Source: Chloroflexota bacterium
GTDB taxonomy: Bacteria; Chloroflexota; Anaerolineae; Anaerolineales; Anaerolineaceae
Direction: 5' to 3'
Assembly (NCBI GenBank): GCA_016838895.1
Contig: JAEKNU010000011.1
Span: 1-64,000, forward strand
Length of the DNA stretch: 64,000 nucleotides
Shown here in pieces: positions 32,799 through 40,879 of the stretch; the first letter of the stretch is position 1; each line of letters opens with the position of its first letter. Made by a program: the position numbers and the translations under genes. The notes under the pieces are model-generated. The model had not been told where the DNA came from and ran no database searches. It saw nothing but the letters and a program-made list of their open reading frames with translations.

Positions 32799-33566
32799 AT
32801 GGAAATTGAACTGCTTTTCCCAATAATTGATCGCCTGCGCCTTCAGATGCCATTAAATGACATTACGATGGACATCCTGGCAGCCAAGAGCGGCATATCA
32901 CGTGCCTCCATCTATCGTAATTTCGGCAGCAAACAGCAAATTATCACCACATACCTGCGAAAAAATGGGGAAATTGCGCTCAATGCAACCTTACCCTCTA
33001 TTCCACAACGTATCACAAGTGCCGCTGAAACTATCTTTCTAACCCATGGATTTGCCAGCTCTACCATAGAGATGGTCGCGGAAGAAGCCGATCTGGGTAC
33101 AGCCACCATATACCGCTACTTTGAAACAAAAGAAAATCTCATCTTACAGGTACTGCGAAATTTATCCCCTTCCGATAAAAATATTTTTGCTGTCGTAGAT
33201 GATGGCATGGATATCGAAGTCGCATTGCCAAAATTCATCCAGGCCGGGCTTGATTTCATGCGCGCAAATCGCCAGCTATTTAAATTGTTATTGTTTGAAT
33301 CAGAATATTTAGATCCTATCAACCTGCAGGTCGCCCGTATTCAGGAAAGGACCCGTGACAGGCTGGTGACATTTTTCACCAACCATATCCCCAATGGGCC
33401 ATACCAACATCAGCATGCACAAAATTTAACCGTAAGTTTTATAGGACTCCTATTTGGATTTGCGTTTTCGAATGTCATGCTGGAAGAATTTGAAATCCAG
33501 GATGATATCACCGTACAATGGATATCCGATATGATGATCAAGAAAATTGGAGAATTATCTGTATGA
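32799..33566 (+). CDS. TetR-family regulator with two tandem HTH domains
   Basis: 255 aa from ATG 32799 (TAGGTG 6 nt upstream; GTG 32790 is an alternative). Residues 21-54 form one TetR-type HTH (ITMDILAAKSGISRASIYRNF, then GSKQQIITTYL). Residues 71-119 form a second, more canonical one (SSTIEMVAEEADLGTATIYRYF, then ETKENLILQVL). The remaining 130 residues are the usual helical ligand/dimerisation domain. Two consecutive DNA-binding units in one TetR chain are unusual. A dimer would present four HTHs, which suits the 40-bp dyad upstream. The stop overlaps the start of the phosphotransferase gene (ATGA), so this regulator likely controls it. Confidence 0.85.
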   Translation: MEIELLFPIIDRLRLQMPLNDITMDILAAKSGISRASIYRNFGSKQQIITTYLRKNGEIALNATLPSIPQRITSAAETIFLTHGFASSTIEMVAEEADLGTATIYRYFETKENLILQVLRNLSPSDKNIFAVVDDGMDIEVALPKFIQAGLDFMRANRQLFKLLLFESEYLDPINLQVARIQERTRDRLVTFFTNHIPNGPYQHQHAQNLTVSFIGLLFGFAFSNVMLEEFEIQDDITVQWISDMMIKKIGELSV

Positions 33567-36226
33567 AAACAAAAACCATTATTGCATTTACAGAAGGTGC
33601 TCGTGAACAACTTAGCTTATTAGGCGGCAAAGGTGCCAATTTGGCTGAGCTTACCCAGGCAGGCTTTCCTGTTCCACAAGGCTTTTTTGTTACCACGCGG
33701 GGCTACCAGCAATTTATGGATCAGCATCCGCATAACGCTGAAATTTTCCAATTATTAAGCGATCTGCAAACCGATGATCTCATTGAGGTTCAACACGTCG
33801 GCAGCCAGATTCGCACATTATTAACAAAAGGAAGCATACCTGCGGTTGTAGAAGATGAGTTGAAAACAATTTTCCATTCATACGCCCCGGACACACGCTT
33901 TGCGGTGCGCTCCAGTGCCACAGCAGAAGATCTGCCGGATGCATCCTTTGCCGGTCAGCAGGATACTTATTTAAACGTTCAGGGACTTGAATCCCTGGCA
34001 CAACACATCAAAAAGTGCTGGATTTCGCTCTTTACCGATCGCGCCATCGTCTATCGTGTGCAACAGCATTTCAACCATCAGGATGTGCAACTGTCCGTTG
34101 TGGTTCAGAAGATGGTCGAATCTGAAAGTTCTGGCATCCTCTTCACCGCCGACCCACTCAGTGGCAATCGCGCTGAAATTGTGATCAATGCCGGTTTTGG
34201 CTTAGGCGAAGCGTTGGTGTCCGGGATCATTACCCCGGACACTTATCAGATATCCAAAAGCGATCCAACAGATGTCAAAATAGAAATTGGCAGTAAACAT
34301 GCTGCCATCCAGTATGCAGTCCAAGGTGGCACCGAAAAAATTTCCCTTCCCGTTGAAAAACAAGAGGCACAGGTATTAAGCAGTTTAGAAATTCAACAGT
34401 TGGCAGATATGGGAAAAGACATTGAGTCCCATTATGGTACCCCACAGGATATCGAATGGGCAAAGGTAGACGGTAAATTTTATATTTTACAAACACGCCC
34501 AATCACAACCCTTTTCCCTCTCCCTATGCCATATCCAGTAGACGGTAACGAGCATGTTTACTTGAGTTTTGGTCATCTGCAAATGATGACAGACACCATG
34601 TCCCCGATGGGGATTTCCATCATCACCTGGATTCTGCCCTTCGGCAAATCAAAAACTGACAAACAACACTCCAAGTACTTTTTACAGGCGGCCGGACGAA
34701 TTTATGTTGATGTGAGTGAATTAGTCCAAAATCCACTACTGAACAAAAGGATAATCACTGCCTTCAAAATTGCCGACCCCCTGGTTGCTTCCGGCTTTGC
34801 AAAAATCAAAGTACCCAAGCGAAAAATCTCCATTGTCGATCTGTTTAATGCGCGGCCTCTGCTGCGCTTCGTTATCCCAACAGTCCTCAAAACAATTCAG
34901 CTTATTCTTTTTGCAGATCCGCAAAAGGATATCCGTAACCTTAATCAAAACATGGAACATTGGATAAACACTCTGCAAGTCCAGCTCGCTGATTGCAATA
35001 CTGCGCTGGATAGACTGCTCTTGTTGAATGTATACAGTTGTCAAAAGATGGTCCTGGCTTTGAAACATTTTCCGCCTCGTATATTGGCAGGAATCCTCTC
35101 CTTGAAAATCATTCCATTATTATTACCCGGGGAATCCATTGAAAAAGAATTGCAGGCCATTCAACGCAGTGTCTATGGAAACATCACCACTGAAATGGAT
35201 TTACAGATCGGTGATCTGGCTGGCCTTGTGAATGAAGACAAAAACACGGTACAAAGACTACTCAAAATGCCCGCTGCGCAAGCCGCTAAGGAGATCCTTG
35301 CCACATTAGAAAGACCCGAACATAACTTGCAATGGCAGGCCTTTCTTGACAAATATGGTTTTCGCGGCCCGGGAGAAATTGATATTGCCAATCCGCGCTG
35401 GCAGGAAAACCCTTTAGGTTTGACTAATATGCTTTTAGGGAATTTGAGCACACAAAATGGCCTGGTACACCGTGAACGCATTCAAGAAGTACACCTGCAA
35501 GGAGATCAGGCGACTGAAACATTGATTCAGCTGGCACTGAAAAAACCCTTCGGCCGATTGCGTGCCTATTGCATACGCCGAAATATCCGTTCCATTCGCC
35601 ATGGTTTAGGCATACGCGAACACCCCAAGTACTTCATTATGAAAATGATGCGTCAAATAAAATCAGAAATATCAACTTTAGGAAAGCAGTGGGCCGATCA
35701 AGGCCTATTGTATGAAAAAAATGATATCTTCTGGTTGTCCTCTGATCAAATGCTTGCCGGGCTACAAAGTGAACTTGAAAATCTACAGCAAGTTGTATCC
35801 CAAAACAAATATAAATGGGCACAGTATAAAAAAATGGTCCCGCCACGCGTGATAACCAGTTCAGGTATCATTCCACCCGTTGATTACAGCCATGAGGACC
35901 TGCCTACAGGGGCATTACCTGGTAATCCGGTTTCAGCCGGTGAAGTCGTGGGCATTGCCAGAGTTATTCTCGATCCGCATACCGAAACCATTCTTCCCGG
36001 CGAAATATTGATTGCGCCCTTCACGGATCCGGGCTGGACACCATTATTTATTCATGCCGCTGGTTTGGTGATGGAATTGGGCGGCAGCATGACGCATGGT
36101 TCCGTGGTTGCCCGCGAATATGGCATCCCCGCCGTGGCTGGGGTGATCAATGCCACTCAAAAAATAAAAAGCGGCATGAAAATCCGCGTGGATGGCAACA
36201 AAGGCTTTGTGGAAATTTTGGAATAG
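33563..36226 (+). CDS. rph: Rifampin phosphotransferase-like enzyme (PEP synthase family)
   Basis: 887 aa from ATG 33563, overlapping the regulator stop; SD TGGAGAA lies 9 nt upstream. The N-terminal ATP-grasp (GGKGANLAELTQAGFPVPQGF, AVRSSATAEDLPDASFAGQQDTYLNV, QDIEWAKVDGKFYILQTRPITTL) is followed by a middle domain starting VYLSFGHLQMMTDTMSPMG, a motif I associate with rifampin phosphotransferases. The C-terminal swivel domain has the phospho-carrier His845 in SMTHGSVVAREYGIPAVAGV; PEP synthases have Cys before that His, this protein has Thr as in RPH. It lacks the C-terminal PEP/pyruvate barrel. The family uses ATP to phosphorylate rifamycins; resistance in this host is an inference, and the natural substrate may differ. 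Confidence 0.85.
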   Translation: MKTKTIIAFTEGAREQLSLLGGKGANLAELTQAGFPVPQGFFVTTRGYQQFMDQHPHNAEIFQLLSDLQTDDLIEVQHVGSQIRTLLTKGSIPAVVEDELKTIFHSYAPDTRFAVRSSATAEDLPDASFAGQQDTYLNVQGLESLAQHIKKCWISLFTDRAIVYRVQQHFNHQDVQLSVVVQKMVESESSGILFTADPLSGNRAEIVINAGFGLGEALVSGIITPDTYQISKSDPTDVKIEIGSKHAAIQYAVQGGTEKISLPVEKQEAQVLSSLEIQQLADMGKDIESHYGTPQDIEWAKVDGKFYILQTRPITTLFPLPMPYPVDGNEHVYLSFGHLQMMTDTMSPMGISIITWILPFGKSKTDKQHSKYFLQAAGRIYVDVSELVQNPLLNKRIITAFKIADPLVASGFAKIKVPKRKISIVDLFNARPLLRFVIPTVLKTIQLILFADPQKDIRNLNQNMEHWINTLQVQLADCNTALDRLLLLNVYSCQKMVLALKHFPPRILAGILSLKIIPLLLPGESIEKELQAIQRSVYGNITTEMDLQIGDLAGLVNEDKNTVQRLLKMPAAQAAKEILATLERPEHNLQWQAFLDKYGFRGPGEIDIANPRWQENPLGLTNMLLGNLSTQNGLVHRERIQEVHLQGDQATETLIQLALKKPFGRLRAYCIRRNIRSIRHGLGIREHPKYFIMKMMRQIKSEISTLGKQWADQGLLYEKNDIFWLSSDQMLAGLQSELENLQQVVSQNKYKWAQYKKMVPPRVITSSGIIPPVDYSHEDLPTGALPGNPVSAGEVVGIARVILDPHTETILPGEILIAPFTDPGWTPLFIHAAGLVMELGGSMTHGSVVAREYGIPAVAGVINATQKIKSGMKIRVDGNKGFVEILE

Positions 36227-36248
36227 CAAGGTTATTTTACTGAGAACG

Positions 36249-36292
36249 AATCAACTGTAGTGACAATTCATGAATTGCCACTACAGTTGATT
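36249..36292. repeat. 44-bp near-perfect palindrome between rph and xth
   Basis: Arms of 22 bp with one mismatched pair, containing TGTAGTG and CAATTCATGAATTG at the centre. It fits between the convergent genes, so it may end both transcripts, though T-tracts are weak. The GTAGTG...CACTAC form resembles the palindromes at 23320 and 23463, suggesting a repeat family. Confidence 0.7.
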
Positions 36293-36333
36293 GCAATAAA
36301 AACTTGGCAGATTTACGTATTAACTAAGCCAAA

Positions 36334-37110
36334 CTAAAACTCGAGCTTGATCCCAATCGGACAATGATCCGAGCCTACGATTTCAGGATATATCACTGCG
36401 TCTTTCAAATTTCCGCGCAGGTCCTCACTGATGTAAAAATAATCAATACGCCAGCCAACATTGCGCTCCCGGGCGCGTGTTTTCAGGTCCCACCAGGTAT
36501 AAAGTTCCGGTTCAGAATGGAACTCCCGCAACGTATCAATATATCCAAGCGCCAAAAACTGATCAATCCATTCGCGCTCTTTTGGTAAAAACCCAGAGGT
36601 TTTACTATTTTCTGTCGGACGTGCCAGGTCAATTTCCTTATGCGCTGTATTAACATCCCCGCAAATCACCACAGACTTGCCAGACTGGCGGCGCTTCTCT
36701 ACATGCTCCTGAAAAGCATCATAAAAATCCATCTTGTATTGCAGCCGGTCTTTGTTGGCCTTCCCATTTGGATAATAGATATTGTACAGTTCAAACTCAC
36801 CAAAATCAGCGACCAACGTACGCCCTTCGCTGTCAAAACGTTCAATGCCAAGGCCTGCTGTCACTGATAACGGTGCTTCTTTGCTGAACAACGCTACGCC
36901 ACTGTAGCCTTTTCGCTCAGCAGAAACATAATTTGCCTGATACCCATCAGGATTCAATAAGGCTACCGATAGAACATCCGGCTGTGCCTTGGTTTCCTGA
37001 ACACAAAGCATGTCCGGTTTCAGGGTCTCCATGATATTTGCAAATGCTCCTTTTCGTTCGACAGCGCGAATGCCATTCACATTCCAGGAGACTAAATGTA
37101 TCGATTTCAT
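36334..37110 (-). CDS. xth: Exodeoxyribonuclease III
   Basis: 258 aa, standard length. Exonuclease-endonuclease-phosphatase fold with LVSWNVNGIRAVERKG (metal-binding Asn), LCVQETKAQPD (Glu), YSGVALFSK, ICGDVNTAHKEIDLARP (Asp/Asn pair), GWRIDYFYIS and the terminal SDHCPIGIKLEF (catalytic Asp-His). It acts in base-excision repair as AP endonuclease and 3'-5' exonuclease. SD AAAGGACGG precedes ATG. Apparently monocistronic or cotranscribed with the GIY-YIG gene 59 bp upstream. Confidence 0.96.
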   Translation of the reverse strand: MKSIHLVSWNVNGIRAVERKGAFANIMETLKPDMLCVQETKAQPDVLSVALLNPDGYQANYVSAERKGYSGVALFSKEAPLSVTAGLGIERFDSEGRTLVADFGEFELYNIYYPNGKANKDRLQYKMDFYDAFQEHVEKRRQSGKSVVICGDVNTAHKEIDLARPTENSKTSGFLPKEREWIDQFLALGYIDTLREFHSEPELYTWWDLKTRARERNVGWRIDYFYISEDLRGNLKDAVIYPEIVGSDHCPIGIKLEF

Positions 37111-37169
37111 ATTTCCGTCCTTTATCTATATTTCTGCGTACGTTACCCGCACGGAATCACTTTATGCAA

Positions 37170-37664
37170 TTAAAAACCTAATAATTCTTCAGGCGGCAAG
37201 CTTAATACGCTGGGCGCCTGTAATTTACTTAATGATATTTTACTGGCTGGAATCACAATTTGCATTATATTTCCACGCACAAGTGTATCTCCAGGCAGAT
37301 CAAACTCGTCAAACACTGGTCCCTGCCACATCACTCTTCTTTCTTTCGCCGCCAAACGCAAAAATTGTTCATCAAAATCACTGGCTTGCTTACCCGACCC
37401 CACATAGCTGTTCGGTGGATTATATTTCTGATTGAAATAGCGCTCACCTGCTAGGCGGGCATCATAGATATTCATCTGGATGAAGGCAACCAGTGTGTGT
37501 ACCGTCTCATCATAAACATGATGCTCATGGGTTAACCGGTTGCGCACATTTTCGCTTTGGCCCACATAATCCAGCAAATCGCCAGTAAACAATAAATACA
37601 CCCCGCTTGTATTTGCAGGCAAATCTTTTGCATTTTGTACGAGTATGGCCTGTAAATCCTTCAT
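37170..37664 (-). CDS. GIY-YIG domain protein
   Basis: 164 aa. The N-terminal half has the GIY-YIG arrangement: SGVYLLFTGDLLDYVGQSENVRNRLTHEH, with the two Tyr-containing strands and a conserved Arg on the next helix, then ARLAGERYFNQKYNPPN (Glu of the active site and the closing Asn). The C-terminal 70 residues (FDEQFLRLAAKERRVMWQGPVFDEFDLPGDTLVRGNIMQIVIPA) match nothing I recognise. Probably a nuclease or DNA-binding protein of UvrC-type fold; no substrate can be assigned. SD AGAGGAAA. Confidence 0.8.
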   Translation of the reverse strand: MKDLQAILVQNAKDLPANTSGVYLLFTGDLLDYVGQSENVRNRLTHEHHVYDETVHTLVAFIQMNIYDARLAGERYFNQKYNPPNSYVGSGKQASDFDEQFLRLAAKERRVMWQGPVFDEFDLPGDTLVRGNIMQIVIPASKISLSKLQAPSVLSLPPEELLGF

Positions 37665-37832
37665 CAGTATTTCCTCTTAGGCATCATACCATATTCAATC
37701 TATCCATTTCCAGCAGAAACATGTGGAGAAACGATTTTTAATAATTTGCTGATATTTTGTTTGTATTTTTTTTATATCTCAGGATTAATATGAGGTTGGA
37801 AAAATTCATTTACAAATTTAAGGAGGTAGACA

Positions 37833-38273
37833 ATGTACCGCAAATTTCAAAACAATTCAATCTGGAATGAAATGGACCGGCTTCAACGGGATATGAACCT
37901 GTTTATGAACGCATATATGCCCAGCGCAAGAGCGTCTGCCCATGCATTCCCAGCAGTAAACCTGTGGAACAGTGAAGATCAGGCAGTCGTAACGGTTGAA
38001 ATCCCTGGCGTAAAACAGGATGACCTGGATATTATGTTGACGGGTGACACCTTAACCATCAAGGGTTCACGAAATCCTGATGATATTGCCGAAAATGCCG
38101 TACCTCATCGACAGGAACGTGGCAACGGACAATTTACTCGTACGCTGCGCTTACCTTTTCCGGTTGAATCCGAAAAAGTGGATGCCAAGCTGAAGAGCGG
38201 TGTCTTGCAAATTCATCTGCCGCGTGCCAGCCATGACATGCCCAGAAAAATATCCGTAAGCTCCCTTAATTAA
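37833..38273 (+). CDS. Hsp20/alpha-crystallin chaperone 1
   Basis: 146 aa; SD AAGGAGG 9 nt before ATG. N-terminal arm (residues 1-45, MYRKFQNNSIWNEMDRLQRDMNLFM), alpha-crystallin domain (VNLWNSEDQAVVTVEIPGVKQDDLDIMLTGDTLTIKG... GQFTRTLRLPFPVESEKVDAKLKSGVLQIHLPR), ending without a clear I-x-I tail (KISVSSLN). It holds unfolding proteins during stress. First of three adjacent paralogues, 25 nt from the next. No CIRCE or heat-shock sigma site was spotted upstream. Confidence 0.95.
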   Translation: MYRKFQNNSIWNEMDRLQRDMNLFMNAYMPSARASAHAFPAVNLWNSEDQAVVTVEIPGVKQDDLDIMLTGDTLTIKGSRNPDDIAENAVPHRQERGNGQFTRTLRLPFPVESEKVDAKLKSGVLQIHLPRASHDMPRKISVSSLN

Positions 38274-38298
38274 CTTAAATAATATCGGAGGTGAAACC

Positions 38299-38700
38299 AT
38301 GAGTGACAATACCATGCAAATTGAGAAGAAAGAAATAATGGATCAGGAACTGGAACAAACCCGTGATCGACGTGTATTCAGCCCATTCACGGATATTTAT
38401 GAAAGTGATGAAGAAATCACATTACTAGTAGATTTACCCGGCGTTAATGAAAAAGATATTGATGTCACACTTGAAAAAGATATGCTAACGATTAATGCCA
38501 ATGTTGAACCAACCGCCATGGATGGCTATTCGCTGGCTTACGCCGAATATGGTGTGGGTGATTTTCATCGCAAATTTCGGCTGACCAAGATGGTCGATCA
38601 GGATCACATTAATGCAGTTTTGAAGGATGGCGTACTTACCATTAAGCTTTCAAAAGCAAAATATGCGAAGACAAAGAAGATCGCCATCCAGGCTAAGTAG
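38299..38700 (+). CDS. Hsp20/alpha-crystallin chaperone 2
   Basis: 133 aa; SD GGAGGTG. Short N-terminal arm (about 30 residues), then FTDIYESDEEITLLVDLPGVNEKDIDVTLEKDMLTINAN and FHRKFRLTKMVDQDHINAVLKDGVLTIKLSKAK, closing with the IAI-type tail (KKIAIQAK) used for oligomer assembly. The domain has an unusual Tyr-rich insert (MDGYSLAYAEYGVGD). Diverged from its neighbours, so this is an old duplication; mixed oligomers are possible. Confidence 0.95.
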   Translation: MSDNTMQIEKKEIMDQELEQTRDRRVFSPFTDIYESDEEITLLVDLPGVNEKDIDVTLEKDMLTINANVEPTAMDGYSLAYAEYGVGDFHRKFRLTKMVDQDHINAVLKDGVLTIKLSKAKYAKTKKIAIQAK

Positions 38701-38722
38701 TTGAAAATTTATGGAGGACCCA

Positions 38723-39244
38723 ATGGCAATTAAAGATATACTGCCCTGGAATCGTTCTTCTGAAAAGGTAGAGATTACGCCCGTAAAAGCAAGCCAAGCT
38801 GCTGAGCTTGATCTCTTTGAACCCATCATGGACCACTGGATGAACGATGACTGGCTAAATTCATTTCATATCCCTTCACTTACGCCAACCATCTTCAAGA
38901 AAGGCGTTTTTTCACCGAATTTCGATATCATCGAATCAGATAAGGAAATATTGATAAATGTTGATTTACCAGGCATGGAAGCCAAAGATTTTAATATTTC
39001 TTATGAATCTGATCAATTGATCATTTCCGGTGAAAAGAAAATCGAGAAGAAAGAATCCGGCACGACCTATACTTGCATCGGAAGATCCTATGGCTCATTC
39101 TACCGGCGACTTCCGATACTAAGTGAGAACATTGAAGAGGACAACATTCATGCAAAATATAAAGATGGTGTATTACAAATCATCTGTCCCAAAAAAGCCA
39201 ATCTCAAGAAAAAACATAAGAAAATACAAATAAAATCAGTATGA
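38723..39244 (+). CDS. Hsp20/alpha-crystallin chaperone 3
   Basis: 173 aa from ATG 38723, 5 nt after GGAGG; the ATG at 38711 lies upstream of that SD. Long N-terminal arm (about 70 residues with LPWNRSSEKVEITPVKASQ and WMNDDWLNSFHIPSLTPTIFKKG), then FDIIESDKEILINVDLPGMEAKDFNISYESDQLIISGEKK and FYRRLPILSENIEEDNIHAKYKDGVLQIICPKK. The end KKIQIKSV has the I-x-I motif. Contains two Cys near the end of the domain. Last gene of the three-gene operon; a strong terminator follows. Confidence 0.95.
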   Translation: MAIKDILPWNRSSEKVEITPVKASQAAELDLFEPIMDHWMNDDWLNSFHIPSLTPTIFKKGVFSPNFDIIESDKEILINVDLPGMEAKDFNISYESDQLIISGEKKIEKKESGTTYTCIGRSYGSFYRRLPILSENIEEDNIHAKYKDGVLQIICPKKANLKKKHKKIQIKSV

Positions 39245-39252
39245 TCATGTAA

Positions 39253-39281
39253 AGCAGACCTGCGGGGTCTGCTTTTTTTTG
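39253..39281 (+). terminator. Terminator of the hsp20 operon
   Basis: Stem AGCAGACC/GGTCTGCT followed by seven T. Confidence 0.92.
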
Positions 39282-39534
39282 CGAAATCAAAATAAGTCAT
39301 CCTCATTCCAACCTGCTACTGTTGTTATGTCCGTTCACTAAAGAACTCAGGCAAATCTGCCATACACCTTTGTATGGCGTCATTGCGCTGCAATAGTTTC
39401 CACTTTTATACAAGCTTAATAGTATTTACAATTCTGGATACCAATGAAAGCCAACCATATAATGAGACAAATATCACATACTATATCTTGTTTATTCGTT
39501 AAACTGAAAGAAAATCATTCAAATGAATGTTTTC
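39282..39534. other. Intergenic region before the DUF438 gene
   Basis: About 250 bp, with TATGGCGTCATTGCGCTGC-like sequence in the middle and an AT-rich half next to the gene. No convincing promoter, ORF or RNA fold recognised. Confidence 0.3.
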
Positions 39535-39546
39535 TGGGAGGCTCAG

Positions 39547-40761
39547 ATGAGCGAATACATCAACAACACAAATAAAAGAAAAGAACAAATCAAAGGTCTT
39601 TTGAAACAAATCCATGCCGGCGCAAAACCGGAGTCGCTTAAGGGCGAGTTCGAAAATATTCTACGGGAAACCAATGCTGCCGAGATCACAGACATTGAAC
39701 AAATGCTGATTGAAGAAGGCTTACCCAGTGAGGAAATCCAAAATCTTTGTGATGTACATGTTTTACTTTTCAAAGACACATTGGACGAAGCAAGCACACC
39801 GGAAACCATGCCCGGTCACCCCGTTCGCTACTATACATTAGAGAATCAGGCCATTCGCTCCCGTTTAGAAGCCTTGAATACCATCATCAAAAACCTTGAA
39901 AACAGCCCTTCCGCTGACAAATTACAGGTATTAAAACAACTGGTACAAACCATCACCAGTTTCGAGAAACATTATGCCCGCAAAGAGAATATCCTCTTCC
40001 CTTATCTGGAGAAAAAAGGGTTCGGCGGCCCCAGTACGGTCATGTGGGGGATTCACGACAAGATCCGTGCCGGTTGGAAACAAACCTTACAACGCCTGAA
40101 TGAATCCGACAATCCAGCCGATGCAATTTCCCAAACAAAAGAGATAATTACTTCATTTTCTGAGCAAATGCAGGATATGATTTATAAAGAAGAGAAAATT
40201 CTCTTTCCGGCAGCCATTGAGCGATTAACCCCGGCAGAATGGCAGGCGATAGCGCAGCAGGAAACGGAGATCGGGTATAGCTTCATTCAGCCAGAAAACG
40301 CCCCCGTCCAGGTAGAAATTCCTGAGACCCATAATAAAGCGGATCGAATTGTTGAAGGACAATTCCCGCTGGATACTGGGGTGTTATCCCTGCAACAAAT
40401 TAATATGATGATTAAAGCGCTACCCGTTGATATCACCTTTGTTGATGAAAACGACGAAGTGCGTTTCTTCTCCCTCACCAAAGATCGCGTTTTTCAGCGC
40501 TCCCCGGCTATCATTGGCCGAAAAGTACAGAACTGCCACCCACCCCAAAGTGTGGATAAAGTGCAGCGTATCCTTGAGGATTTCAAGAGCGGAAAGCGGG
40601 ATGAAGCGGAATTCTGGATTCAGATGGGTGAGAAATTTGTCGTAATCAGTTACTATGCCCTGCGCGATGAAAAGGGTACCTATCGCGGTACAGTTGAAGT
40701 CTCTTTGGATGCTGCACATTATCGAGGATTACAGGGCGAACGCCGTCTACTGGATGATTAA
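39547..40761 (+). CDS. DUF438-hemerythrin-PAS sensor-like protein
   Basis: 404 aa from ATG 39547, 6 nt after GGAGG; an earlier in-frame ATG (39523) lacks an SD. Residues 1-75 match DUF438 (RKEQIKGLLKQIHAGAKPESLKGEFENIL). Residues about 85-245 are a hemerythrin/HHE-type helical bundle with candidate iron ligands (ETMPGHPVRYYTLEN, FEKHYARKENILFPYLEKKGFGGPSTVMWGIHDKIRAGW, KEEKILFPAAIE). Residues about 270-400 form a PAS domain (LPVDITFVDENDEVRFFSLTKDRVFQRSPAIIGRKVQNCHPPQSVDKVQRILEDF). This family is linked to oxygen, NO or redox sensing; no output domain is attached, so the partner is unknown. Monocistronic with terminator. Confidence 0.92.
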   Translation: MSEYINNTNKRKEQIKGLLKQIHAGAKPESLKGEFENILRETNAAEITDIEQMLIEEGLPSEEIQNLCDVHVLLFKDTLDEASTPETMPGHPVRYYTLENQAIRSRLEALNTIIKNLENSPSADKLQVLKQLVQTITSFEKHYARKENILFPYLEKKGFGGPSTVMWGIHDKIRAGWKQTLQRLNESDNPADAISQTKEIITSFSEQMQDMIYKEEKILFPAAIERLTPAEWQAIAQQETEIGYSFIQPENAPVQVEIPETHNKADRIVEGQFPLDTGVLSLQQINMMIKALPVDITFVDENDEVRFFSLTKDRVFQRSPAIIGRKVQNCHPPQSVDKVQRILEDFKSGKRDEAEFWIQMGEKFVVISYYALRDEKGTYRGTVEVSLDAAHYRGLQGERRLLDD

Positions 40762-40780
40762 TTAAATAAAAATACTCGAC

Positions 40781-40816
40781 GAGGCTGTCTCTCCCCCGGA
40801 GGCAGCCTCATTTTTT
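40781..40816 (+). terminator. Terminator of the DUF438 gene
   Basis: GAGGCTG-CTC/GAG-CAGCCTC stem followed by ATTTTTT. Confidence 0.9.
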
Positions 40817-40879
40817 AATTACGCATGACTTCCTCAAAGTGGTACTATTAACAAGAATTTATCAGCCAAGGAAACCTGC

